In this document: one piece after another, positions 47,505 through 57,521 of the stretch
Layout: the number at the start of each line of letters is the position of its first letter
How positions within the stretch are numbered: the first letter of the stretch is position 1
Source: Phymorhynchus buccinoides
Lineage: Eukaryota > Mollusca > Gastropoda > Neogastropoda > Raphitomidae
Direction of reading: 5' to 3'
Assembly (NCBI GenBank): GCA_017654935.2
Contig: CM065711.1
Location: 28,733,660 to 28,797,659, forward strand
DNA: 64,000 nt
Made by a program: the position numbers and the translations under genes
Notes under the pieces: generated by a model
What the model saw: only the letters and a program-made list of their open reading frames with translations
Told to the model about the DNA's origin: nothing
The model's database searches: none

Positions 47505-48035
47505 CCGGGTTTGCATTGTCACAATGCGTTGCTGCCGCTCGCCGATGCCCTTATTGTTATTATTATTATGCCCATCTTCCATTTACCTGTAAAATAAATG
47601 TTAATGATGGTTGTCTCGCACGTGCTGCTTGCAGCCAAGCAGACGTTAAGCCCATTCTTCAACTTCCACTTAAGAAGAGCCCTCCCTGCCCCTGTTTGTT
47701 CTTCTTTTCCTGTTGGTGCTGATACAGTGATAGAGTCTAATGTTAGAGCTCCCAATCGTCCCGCAAAACAAGGGGTCCCAGGGACTCCTTCACTTACAGT
47801 ATAGAGGGTCCTAGAGGCTGGATAGAGGGTCCCAGTGGTATTGCGAATGCCAAAAATAATTTTTTCCCTGGGACACACTGTACATTCTTTTAGAGGGTCC
47901 AAATGGGGGTCCCTGGGAGCCCTGAATGTGGTCTGTGTGTCTCTGTCTCTTCTCTCCGCTACGAGGGAGACAGTGACGGACTGTTTCCATAATAGCTGTC
48001 ACAATGTGCCTCACTACCTGTCCCATGTGATGCCG
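47505..48035 (+). promoter_or_regulatory. Conserved upstream block of gene D
   Basis: Beta-type version of the block seen upstream of A-C, about 0.9 kb from the ATG because the array between them is longer. Promoter or 5' exon role inferred by position. Confidence 0.4.
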
Positions 48036-48904
48036 ATCAAGAAAATGTAAGGGGAGTGTGTGTGGGGTGTCTCTAGGAACTATGGTGTTCGCAGAAAACG
48101 CGGACAACTGAACAGACAATCCAATAATATCTGTCCCAAGTAATGCTGATCAAGAATATGTCAGGGGGGAGGGGTGGTGTCTCTAGGAACTACGGTTTTC
48201 GCAGAAAACGCGGAAAAACGAACAATCAGACAGACAAATCATCTCTGTCCAATGTGATGCTGATCAAGAATATAAGAATATATAAGGGGGTGGGGGGGTC
48301 TCTGGGAACTACAGTTTTTGCAGAAAACGCGGACAAACGAACAATAAGACAAACAAGTCATCTCTGTCCCATATGATGCTGATCAAGAATATGTAAGGGG
48401 ATCGGGGGGGGTGGGGGGGGGGGGGGGGTCTCTGGGAACTACAGTTTTCACAGAAAACGCGGACAAACAAACAATCAGACAAACAAGTCATCTCTGTTCC
48501 ATATGATGCTGATCAAGAATATGTAAGGGGATGGGGGGGGGGGGGGGGGGGGGGGGTCTCTGGGAACTAAAGTTTTCACAGAAAACGCGGACAAACAAAC
48601 AATCAGACAAACAAGTCATCTCTGCCCCATGTGATGCTGATCAAGAATATATAAGGTGGGGGGTGTCTCTGGGAACTGCGTTTTTTGCAGAAAACGCGGA
48701 CAAACGAACAGACAGACAAGTCATCTGTGTCCCATGTGATGCTGATCAACAGTATGTAAGGTGGGGGGGGGGGTCTCTAGGAAGGGAGGGGGGGTTGTCT
48801 CTGGGAACGACAGTTTTTGTAGAAAACATGGACAAACGAACAATCATGCAGACAAATAATCTCTTCTGATATTCTTTGTTACTGAGCACTCCATTCTGTT
48901 TCAG
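48036..48904 (+). repeat. Upstream tandem array of gene D (long form), acceptor-like site at its end
   Basis: About seven units of 100-140 bp, each with GATGCTGATCAAGAATAT(G), a G-tract and a GTTTTC-N3-GAAAAC hairpin. It ends in TTCTGTTTCAG at 48904, 11 bases before the ATG. Alpha genes have only about three units here. Confidence 0.8.
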
Positions 48905-48915
48905 GCCAGCACAAG

Positions 48916-51738
48916 ATGAGTACACCACGCTCACAGACCCCCGGTGGTCATCGGTGCCCCTGTCCCCAGCTTGACCATTTTTGGGAGGATGTCCAGAGGT
49001 CAGGCTGGAGCCAGACCGCGGAGCTGTTGAACCACATGGACAGGTGCGGTCACTGGCTGAAAGCTGTCGGGGCCGGAGCAGCTGCCGCGTGTCCCTCCAT
49101 CGCTGACCAGCTGTCTCAGATGTGCTCTGTCCAGCCAACAAGTTGCGGCGTGTTTCAACAACTCCTGGACAACCCCCGGTGGTCAGTTCTGCTGGAGCAG
49201 AGTTCTCCAGGCAGTGTGCAGAAAGGTCTTGAAGGTCTGCTGCTGCTGGTTTCCATCAGGCGTGGCCTGGGGGACATCGCCCTAAACATCCTGCAGAGGA
49301 GGACTGTCACCGATTCCACGATGATGGAGGCCATCAAGTTTGCCATTGATCTCAAGGACAAAGCCGTTTTCCTCCAGGCTTTCCAACATTGCTCAAGGAG
49401 CCGGCGAGTCTTCAAGGACAAGTTTGTCCACCAGCAGTGGAGGAAGTACTTAGAACCTGTGCACCATGCACGGTCCGTTGTTTGGTTGGCCAGCGAAGTC
49501 GACTGGATGTTCTATACATTGTACGAAGCAGGAGAGAAAGATCTGGCGTTGTTCGTGGCAGCAAACAGTCCGCACAACGATAGGCTGGTCGCTCAGTTTT
49601 GCTGGATGGATGCGGCACACTTTGACACGAAGCGAAAAATGTATAGATACGCGTTGATGAAATTGTATCAACTAGTGGAGCAGAGTGGTGAGACCCCTCC
49701 GACATCGGACCTCCAGTATCACCTAGTGTATGAAAAGCGCAAGAAATGTCCATTCGTTCTCATGAATCTGTGCAAACATCAAGGCAGATCACGGTCAGAT
49801 TGCTCTTACATATTTCGACAAGCTGTCCGTCTGGAAAGGCTGGATGTACTGTGTGGCCTTCCTCGTAGAATAAGCGTTTTGAAAAAAGATCTCAAGCTGT
49901 TCACTTCTTGGTGTCTCTTGGAAAACGCTGATTATGGAAAGTTTTTCTTGATTTGCGCTAACCTTGAAAATCAAGATATTGTTTGGTTGGAAAGGTGTGG
50001 GATCAAACGTGCCACAGAAACCTACTTCAGGAACAAGTCTGACGGTGGCCTGAAAACCTTCACTGAACAGTTTCCCTCCGATTCTGACAGACCGTTTTTC
50101 AGCACACTGTTCAGAAAGGCCGTTGAGCAATGTGTTCAGTCTGACTGTGTCGACAAATATGTGCAGCTGTGCATGCAGCGAAACAAATTTCCGGCAACTT
50201 CAATGACCGATTTGGAAGAAGAAGACTTGAAGTTTGCGTACTCGTCTGCCATAGAGAAAAGAGATTTTATCCTGGAAGTGTGCAAAAGAAAGATTGCAAA
50301 GCAGCATATAAGTGGCGTGTCATTGAGGGAGACTCTGCTTCTGCTGGACATTGTGGAGAGGAAAAGGGCGTGGGATGTCCTACCGGTACTGAGGCGTGGT
50401 TTGAGCGTTTTGCGCCGAGGAGATGATCTCTGGCTGCTGGAGAAGTGTGTGCTCAAAATGCTGTCCAACCCGTCCGCTCGGCCAGGAATGGCACCAGCTG
50501 TAGAGCAGTGGATCAAAGAGAGCGCTGTAGAGTTTAACCCAGGTCTAGATGTGATGAGCATCACGAAGGGAGGCCTGTGGAAAGAGCACTGGCCCCACGG
50601 CGTGTCCAGTCTGAAGCAGTGGTGTGTGGACAGTGGCCGTGTCTACTTGGCTTTCTTGCTAGCTCTGGTCACCGCAGACTGGACGCTGGTGGAGGCAGTG
50701 GTCACGTCTTTGGAGATTCACCCCAAAACTCTGTGGTCAGCTGTGAATTTGGCTGCCGACAATGGGTCTTTCTCTTCGTGCATCGCAATGCTGAAAGCCT
50801 TCCCTGTGAACGCTGAGGTCATCGATGCCTATCGCTCCTGCGCTGAAAGTGATCGTCTGTCCAAAGCCTGTGAGGAGCAAGGCCTTGTGGACTGGGCTGT
50901 GGTGCTACGGTGCCATGATGCGGACTACATGAGGGAGCGTCTTCCCGGTTATCACAATCAACCATTGATGGATTGCATTCTGAAGAATATATGCGATTCT
51001 GTCCTTCTCAATAAATTGGACATTATCAGAGAGCTCCTGCCTTGGTGCACTGATTCCATGATTCTCAAATCAGCTCTTGATGTGGCGATCTATCACGGCC
51101 AAGAGGACCTCGCCAAGGCCCTCATCGTTCGTGTGGATCCGCTGACGTGCGTTCAACACACTGACACAGATACGTTTCTCAGTCGAGCCGTCTGGACACT
51201 TCAAAATAAAATGAAGATGGTTAGTCTGTGTCTGGCCTCCGGCATGTCCACGTACCAGAGGCTCATCGATGTTTACGACCCTCGTTTCCACAGCCTGTTT
51301 TTGTACCTGGAGTGGGCTATGATGGAGGGTCACCTGGATGTTCTGAAGGCGGTCCTTGCGTCGGGGACCTACTCCTACAAAGCCCTGTATCGGTTAGCAA
51401 ACGACGAGGAAAGGCAGGCTCGCTTGGTCAGCGCTGCGGGGGAGAGCGAACACTGGAAGCAGGGCTACAGGGAGATCTGCCAGGCTGCATCCACCACCTG
51501 CCGCCTGGAGCACCTGTCTCGCCTGGTGGTGTCGCACAGCCTGGGATGTCGGCCCGGGCGCGGCACTAGAATCGACAGTCTGCCCCTTCCGAGTTGTTGT
51601 GAAAGACATGATGAGTTTCAAGGACATTCTTCAGCCATTGGAAGACCAGAAATAACGTCAGTCCAGAATAGCAACTTCCTTTCAACAAAGCTGAAAAATG
51701 ATGTGGGTTTTTCCCCAAACAGGACAGATTGTGGGTGA
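48916..51738 (+). CDS. Copy D: SOCS-box helical-solenoid protein, beta type with frameshifted C-terminus (940 aa)
   Basis: Same start and architecture as copy E, which it matches except for a handful of residues (for example YLEP/YVEP, KHQG/KHRG, DVYD/EVYD). After IDSLPLP the frame shifts: an extra G in 'cttccgagttgttgtg' (near 51591) against 'cttccgattgttgtg' in E. The normal VVKDMMSFKDILQPLEDQK ending is replaced by about 50 unrelated residues read through the 3' UTR. The BC box (RLEHLSRLVV) and LPLP survive, but the final SOCS helix is lost. It lies tail to tail with E. The frameshift is about 570 bases from the gap, near indel-rich sequence, so it may be a sequencing error. Confidence 0.8.
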   Translation: MSTPRSQTPGGHRCPCPQLDHFWEDVQRSGWSQTAELLNHMDRCGHWLKAVGAGAAAACPSIADQLSQMCSVQPTSCGVFQQLLDNPRWSVLLEQSSPGSVQKGLEGLLLLVSIRRGLGDIALNILQRRTVTDSTMMEAIKFAIDLKDKAVFLQAFQHCSRSRRVFKDKFVHQQWRKYLEPVHHARSVVWLASEVDWMFYTLYEAGEKDLALFVAANSPHNDRLVAQFCWMDAAHFDTKRKMYRYALMKLYQLVEQSGETPPTSDLQYHLVYEKRKKCPFVLMNLCKHQGRSRSDCSYIFRQAVRLERLDVLCGLPRRISVLKKDLKLFTSWCLLENADYGKFFLICANLENQDIVWLERCGIKRATETYFRNKSDGGLKTFTEQFPSDSDRPFFSTLFRKAVEQCVQSDCVDKYVQLCMQRNKFPATSMTDLEEEDLKFAYSSAIEKRDFILEVCKRKIAKQHISGVSLRETLLLLDIVERKRAWDVLPVLRRGLSVLRRGDDLWLLEKCVLKMLSNPSARPGMAPAVEQWIKESAVEFNPGLDVMSITKGGLWKEHWPHGVSSLKQWCVDSGRVYLAFLLALVTADWTLVEAVVTSLEIHPKTLWSAVNLAADNGSFSSCIAMLKAFPVNAEVIDAYRSCAESDRLSKACEEQGLVDWAVVLRCHDADYMRERLPGYHNQPLMDCILKNICDSVLLNKLDIIRELLPWCTDSMILKSALDVAIYHGQEDLAKALIVRVDPLTCVQHTDTDTFLSRAVWTLQNKMKMVSLCLASGMSTYQRLIDVYDPRFHSLFLYLEWAMMEGHLDVLKAVLASGTYSYKALYRLANDEERQARLVSAAGESEHWKQGYREICQAASTTCRLEHLSRLVVSHSLGCRPGRGTRIDSLPLPSCCERHDEFQGHSSAIGRPEITSVQNSNFLSTKLKNDVGFSPNRTDCG

Positions 51739-52162
51739 TGGTGCACAATTAACAGTTTCTTCTTCCCCCAACAGGCAGAACTTTTTGAATAACATGTTGA
51801 GTTTGTAATTGTCTTGAAAAAAATCATTCTACCGCCCACACCCAACCCACTGTGTCCTTCGTTAAAAATAGTTCCCCTTCACTTTTTGGGAAGTTCTGTG
51901 CTTGTAACTTCTTTACTAAAAGGCATTAGATCGCGTCGACTCACCATTATTGACTCTGCCCTTTTAACCCTGTGGTTGTAACTATCTACACCTGCTCCAG
52001 CCTACTATCTTTCTGTGTCACTGGCCGTCCATTCTCCTGCTCTTTTCTCTATAAACTCTTACAAAGATTTCTCTAGGCGAAGATATACAGAGGTTCACGG
52101 GCAGGTGTTGACTATTGAGGTATGCACGTGCATCGGTCAGTATGCTTCGCTATATGTATGGT
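51739..52162. repeat. 3' flank of gene D, indel-rich next to the gap
   Basis: It aligns with the inverted flank of gene E (52790-53250). From about 51794 onwards it has many small differences and a segment (51920-52005) that matches poorly. It resembles an unpolished contig end. Confidence 0.65.
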
Positions 52163-52662
52163 NNNNNNNNNNNNNNNNNNNNNNNNNNNNNNNNNNNNNN
52201 NNNNNNNNNNNNNNNNNNNNNNNNNNNNNNNNNNNNNNNNNNNNNNNNNNNNNNNNNNNNNNNNNNNNNNNNNNNNNNNNNNNNNNNNNNNNNNNNNNNN
52301 NNNNNNNNNNNNNNNNNNNNNNNNNNNNNNNNNNNNNNNNNNNNNNNNNNNNNNNNNNNNNNNNNNNNNNNNNNNNNNNNNNNNNNNNNNNNNNNNNNNN
52401 NNNNNNNNNNNNNNNNNNNNNNNNNNNNNNNNNNNNNNNNNNNNNNNNNNNNNNNNNNNNNNNNNNNNNNNNNNNNNNNNNNNNNNNNNNNNNNNNNNNN
52501 NNNNNNNNNNNNNNNNNNNNNNNNNNNNNNNNNNNNNNNNNNNNNNNNNNNNNNNNNNNNNNNNNNNNNNNNNNNNNNNNNNNNNNNNNNNNNNNNNNNN
52601 NNNNNNNNNNNNNNNNNNNNNNNNNNNNNNNNNNNNNNNNNNNNNNNNNNNNNNNNNNNNNN
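52163..52662. other. Assembly gap of exactly 500 N (centre of palindrome 2)
   Basis: Placeholder gap between inverted copies of the D and E flanks. Confidence 1.
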
Positions 52663-53250
52663 AACCACCTAGAGTAGTAATAGTATAGAGCTAAAAAAAC
52701 ACCTCAACCCAGCTCTCACCACCCATCCCCACCCATTTCCAACTCTAAAAAATGCATAACCACACACGTGTTTGCAAACTACCATACATATAGCGAAGCA
52801 TACTGACCGATGCACGTGCATACCTCAATAGTCAACACCTGCCCGTGAACCTCTGTATATCTTCGCCCAGAGAAATCTTTGTAAGAGTTTATAGAGAAAA
52901 GAGCAGGAGAATGGACCAGTGACACAGAAAGATAGCAGATGACAGTAAGCAAAGGGGAAAAGGCAGAGTCAAAGAGAGTGACAGACTAAAGCCTTTAGTA
53001 AAGAAGTTACAAGCACAGAACTTCCAGAAGGTGAGGGGAACTATTTGTACGAAAGACACAGGGGGTGGGGTGGGGGGCGGTAGAAATGATTTCAAAGTTA
53101 CAAACTCAACATGTTATTCAAAAAGTTCTGCCTGTTGGGGGAAGAAGAAACTGTTAATTGTGCACCATCACCCATAATCTGTCCTGTTTGGGGAAAAACC
53201 CACATCATTTTTCAGCTTTGTTGAAAGGAAGTTGCTATTCTGGACTGACG
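52663..53250. repeat. 3' flank of gene E: Y1-type block joined directly to gene flank
   Basis: 52663-52945 matches 18571-18855 and then passes, at 'agatgaca', into the gene-proximal flank matching 23530-23809. The 34-bp array, SINEs and MITE that intervene in the alpha units are absent. Confidence 0.75.
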
Positions 53251-55989
53251 TTATTTCTGGTCTTCCAATGGCTGAAGAATGTCCTTGAAACTCATCATGT
53301 CTTTCACAACAATCGGAAGGGGCAGACTGTCGATTCTAGCGCCGCGCCCGGGCCGACATCCCAGGCTGTGCGACACCACCAGGCGAGACAGGTGCTCCAG
53401 GCGGCAGGTGGTGGATGCAGCCTGGCAGATCTCCCTGTAGCCCTGCTTCCAGTGTTCGCTCTCCCCCGCAGCGCTGACCAAGCGAGCCTGCCTTTCCTCG
53501 TCGTTTGCTAACCGATACAGGGCTTTGTAGGAGTAGGTCCCCGATGCAAGGACCGCCTTCAGAACATCCAGGTGACCCTCCATCATACCCCACTCCAGGT
53601 ACAAAAACAGGCTGTGGAAACGAGGGTCGTAAACTTCGATGAGCCTCTGGTACGTGGACATGCCGGAGGCCAGACACAGACTGACCATCTTCATTTTATT
53701 TTGAAGTGTCCAGACGGCTCGACTGAGAAACGTATCTGTGTCAGTGTGTTGAACGCACGTCAGCGGATCCACACGAACGATGAGGGCCTTGGCGAGGTCC
53801 TCTTGGCCGTGATAGATCGCCACATCAAGAGCTGATTTGAGAATCATGGAATCAGTGCACCAAGGCAGGAGCTCTCTGATAATGTCCAATTTATTGAGGA
53901 GGACAGAATCGCATATATTCTTCAGAATGCAATCCATCAATGGTTGATTGTGATAACCGGGAAGACGCTCCCTCATGTAGTCCGCATCATGGCACCGTAG
54001 CACCACAGCCCAGTCCACAAGGCCTTGCTCCTCACAGGCTTTGGACAGACGATCACTTTCAGCGCAGGAGCGATAGGCATCGATGACCTCAGCGTTCACA
54101 GGGAAGGCTTTCAGCATTGCGATGCACGAAGAGAAAGACCCATTGTCGGCAGCCAAATTCACAGCTGACCACAGAGTTTTGGGGTGAATCTCCAAAGACG
54201 TGACCACTGCCTCCACCAGCGTCCAGTCTGCGGTGACCAGAGCTAGCAAGAAAGCCAAGTAGACACGGCCACTGTCCACACACCACTGCTTCAGACTGGA
54301 CACGCCGTGGGGCCAGTGCTCTTTCCACAGGCCTCCCTTCGTGATGCTCATCACATCTAGACCTGGGTTAAACTCTACAGCGCTCTCTTTGATCCACTGC
54401 TCTACAGCTGGTGCCATTCCTGGCCGAGCGGACGGGTTGGACAGCATTTTGAGCACACACTTCTCCAGCAGCCAGAGATCATCTCCTCGGCGCAAAACGC
54501 TCAAACCACGCCTCAGTACCGGCAGGACATCCCACGCCCTTTTCCTCTCCACAATGTCCAGCAGAAGCAGAGTCTCCCTCAATGACACGCCACTTATATG
54601 CTGCTTTGCAATCTTTCTTTTGCACACTTCCAGGATAAAATCTCTTTTCTCTATGGCAGACGAGTACGCAAACTTCAAGTCTTCTTCTTCCAAATCGGTC
54701 ATTGAAGTTGCCGGAAATTTGTTTCGCTGCATGCACAGCTGCACATATTTGTCGACACAGTCAGACTGAACACATTGCTCAACGGCCTTTCTGAACAGTG
54801 TGCTGAAAAACGGTCTGTCAGAATCGGAGGGAAACTGTTCAGTGAAGGTTTTCAGGCCACCGTCAGACTTGTTCCTGAAGTAGGTTTCTGTGGCACGTTT
54901 GATCCCACACCTTTCCAACCAAACAATATCTTGATTTTCAAGGTTAGCGCAAATCAAGAAAAACTTTCCATAATCAGCGTTTTCCAAGAGACACCAAGAA
55001 GTGAACAGCTTGAGATCTTTTTTCAAAACGCTTATTCTACGAGGAAGGCCACACAGTACATCCAGCCTTTCCAGACGGACAGCTTGTCGAAATATGTAAG
55101 AGCAATCTGACCGTGATCTGCCTCGATGTTTGCACAGATTCATGAGAACGAATGGACATTTCTTGCGCTTTTCATACACTAGGTGATACTGGAGGTCCGA
55201 TGTCGGAGGGGTCTCACCACTCTGCTCCACTAGTTGATACAATTTCATCAACGCGTATCTATACATTTTTCGCTTCGTGTCAAAGTGTGCCGCATCCATC
55301 CAGCAAAACTGAGCGACCAGCCTATCGTTGTGCGGACTGTTTGCTGCCACGAACAACGCCAGATCTTTCTCTCCTGCTTCGTACAATGTATAGAACATCC
55401 AGTCGACTTCGCTGGCCAACCAAACGACGGACCGTGCATGGTGCACAGGTTCTACGTACTTCCTCCACTGCTGGTGGACAAACTTGTCCTTGAAGACTCG
55501 CCGGCTCCTTGAGCAATGTTGGAAAGCCTGGAGGAAAACGGCTTTGTCCTTGAGATCAATGGCAAACTTGATGGCCTCCATCATCGTGGAATCGGTGACA
55601 GTCCTCCTCTGCAGGATGTTTAGGGCGATGTCCCCCAGGCCACGCCTGATGGAAACCAGCAGCAGCAGACCTTCAAGACCTTTCTGCACACTGCCTGGAG
55701 AACTCTGCTCCAGCAGAACTGACCACCGGGGGTTGTCCAGGAGTTGTTGAAACACGCCGCAACTTGTTGGCTGGACAGAGCACATCTGAGACAGCTGGTC
55801 AGCGATGGAGGGACACGCGGCAGCTGCTCCGGCCCCGACAGCTTTCAGCCAGTGACCGCACCTGTCCATGTGGTTCAACAGCTCCGCGGTCTGGCTCCAG
55901 CCTGACCTCTGGACATCCTCCCAAAAATGGTCAAGCTGGGGACAGGGGCACCGATGACCACCGGGGGTCTGTGAGCGTGGTGTACTCAT
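53251..55989 (-). CDS. Copy E: SOCS-box helical-solenoid protein, beta type (912 aa, intact)
   Basis: Intact single-exon frame with the normal ending LPLPIVVKDMMSFKDILQPLEDQK. Compared with alpha it differs by roughly one residue in ten, clustered in patches such as DAAHFDTK for EMLHFDAK and GLPRRISV for CLYRKISV. After CILKN it has a longer CDSVLLNKLDIIRELLPW where alpha has CYCEWDISRMLLPG. The SOCS box is RLEHLSRLVV plus LPLP near the C-terminus, with Ser at the usual Cys position. Predicted Cullin5/Elongin adaptor by family knowledge. It is the best reference for the beta type because D is frameshifted. The start is supported by the acceptor-like site 11 bases upstream, as in all copies. 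Confidence 0.88.
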   Translation of the reverse strand: MSTPRSQTPGGHRCPCPQLDHFWEDVQRSGWSQTAELLNHMDRCGHWLKAVGAGAAAACPSIADQLSQMCSVQPTSCGVFQQLLDNPRWSVLLEQSSPGSVQKGLEGLLLLVSIRRGLGDIALNILQRRTVTDSTMMEAIKFAIDLKDKAVFLQAFQHCSRSRRVFKDKFVHQQWRKYVEPVHHARSVVWLASEVDWMFYTLYEAGEKDLALFVAANSPHNDRLVAQFCWMDAAHFDTKRKMYRYALMKLYQLVEQSGETPPTSDLQYHLVYEKRKKCPFVLMNLCKHRGRSRSDCSYIFRQAVRLERLDVLCGLPRRISVLKKDLKLFTSWCLLENADYGKFFLICANLENQDIVWLERCGIKRATETYFRNKSDGGLKTFTEQFPSDSDRPFFSTLFRKAVEQCVQSDCVDKYVQLCMQRNKFPATSMTDLEEEDLKFAYSSAIEKRDFILEVCKRKIAKQHISGVSLRETLLLLDIVERKRAWDVLPVLRRGLSVLRRGDDLWLLEKCVLKMLSNPSARPGMAPAVEQWIKESAVEFNPGLDVMSITKGGLWKEHWPHGVSSLKQWCVDSGRVYLAFLLALVTADWTLVEAVVTSLEIHPKTLWSAVNLAADNGSFSSCIAMLKAFPVNAEVIDAYRSCAESDRLSKACEEQGLVDWAVVLRCHDADYMRERLPGYHNQPLMDCILKNICDSVLLNKLDIIRELLPWCTDSMILKSALDVAIYHGQEDLAKALIVRVDPLTCVQHTDTDTFLSRAVWTLQNKMKMVSLCLASGMSTYQRLIEVYDPRFHSLFLYLEWGMMEGHLDVLKAVLASGTYSYKALYRLANDEERQARLVSAAGESEHWKQGYREICQAASTTCRLEHLSRLVVSHSLGCRPGRGARIDSLPLPIVVKDMMSFKDILQPLEDQK

Positions 55990-56000
55990 CTTGTGCTGGC

Positions 56001-56865
56001 CTGAAACAGAATGGAGTGCTCAGTAACAAAGAATATCAGAAGAGATTATTTGTCTGCATGATTGTTCGTTTGTCCATGTTTTCTACAAAAACTGTCGTTC
56101 CCAGAGACAACCCCCCCTCCCTTCCTAGAGACCCCCCCCCCCACCTTACATACTGTTGATCAGCATCACATGGGACACAGATGACTTGTCTGTCTGTTCG
56201 TTTGTCCGCGTTTTCTGCAAAAAACGCAGTTCCCAGAGACACCCCCCACCTTATATATTCTTGATCAGCATCACATGGGGCAGAGATGACTTGTTTGTCT
56301 GATTGTTTGTTTGTCCGCGTTTTCTGTGAAAACTTTAGTTCCCAGAGACCCCCCCCCCCCCCCCATCCCCTTACATATTCTTGATCAGCATCATATGGAA
56401 CAGAGATGACTTGTTTGTCTGATTGTTTGTTTGTCCGCGTTTTCTGTGAAAACTGTAGTTCCCAGAGACCCCCCCCCCCCCCCACCCCATCCCCTTACAT
56501 ATTCTTGATCAGCATCATATGGGACAGAGATGACTTGTTTGTCTTATTGTTCGTTTGTCCGCGTTTTCTGCAAAAACTGTAGTTCCCAGAGACCCCCCCA
56601 CCCCCTTATATATTCTTATATTCTTGATCAGCATCACATTGGACAGAGATGATTTGTCTGTCTGATTGTTCGTTTTTCCGCGTTTTCTGCGAAAACCGTA
56701 GTTCCTAGAGACACCACCCCTCCCCCCTGACATATTCTTGATCAGCATTACTTGGGACAGATATTATTGGATTGTCTGTTCAGTTGTCCGCGTTTTCTGC
56801 GAACACCATAGTTCCTAGAGACACCCCACACACACTCCCCTTACATTTTCTTGATCGGCATCACA
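56001..56865 (-). repeat. Upstream tandem array of gene E (long form)
   Basis: Same unit order as upstream of D and as the orphan array at 9728-10560. C-runs here are G-runs on the gene strand. Each full unit has the GTTTTC-N3-GAAAAC hairpin. Confidence 0.8.
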
Positions 56866-57390
56866 TGGGACAGGTAGTGAGGCACATTGTGACAGCTATT
56901 ATGGAAACAGTCCGTCACTGTCTCCCTCGTAGCGGAGAGAAGAGACAGAGACACACAGACCACATTCAGGGCTCCCAGGGACCCCCATTTGGACCCTCTA
57001 AAAGAATGTACAGTGTGTCCCAGGGAAAAAATTATTTTTGGCATTCGCAATACCACTGGGACCCTCTATCCAGCCTCTAGGACCCTCTATACTGTAAGTG
57101 AAGGAGTCCCTGGTACCCCTTGTTTTATGGGACGATTGGGAGCTCTAACATTAGACTCTATCACTGTATCAGCACCAACAGGAAAAGAAGAACAAACAGG
57201 GGCAGGGAGGGCTCTTCTTAAGTGGAAGTTGAAGAATGGGCTTAACGTCTGCTTGGCTGCAAGCAGCACGTGCGAGACAACCATCATTAACATTTATTTT
57301 ACAGGTAAATGGAAGATGGGCATAATAATAATAACAATAAGGGCATCGGCGAGCGGCAGCAACGCATTGTGACAATGCAAACCCGGCCAG
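56866..57390 (-). promoter_or_regulatory. Conserved upstream block of gene E
   Basis: Near identical to 10561-11100 and to inverted 47505-48035. Function inferred from position. Confidence 0.4.
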
Positions 57391-57407
57391 AGTTATGTTA
57401 TGTCCTC

Positions 57408-57438
<31 letters not shown>

Positions 57439-57521
57439 TAAACTGTGAGCTGTTGTCATACGGCCTGCACTCGTACTGGCCAGAGTTAGGAACAGCAGTC
57501 AGTCTGGATGTGCACCCCCGA
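57391..57521. repeat. Poly-C run and spacer before the minisatellite
   Basis: The C-run (57406-57435) matches 11118-11148 in position. Confidence 0.8.

Noticed and set aside
9728..48868. Simple missed-adapter sequencing artefact as the cause of the palindrome
   Set aside because: The arms differ by a nested retrotransposon, minisatellite length and scattered substitutions, which a single folded read would not show; haplotype misjoin remains possible.
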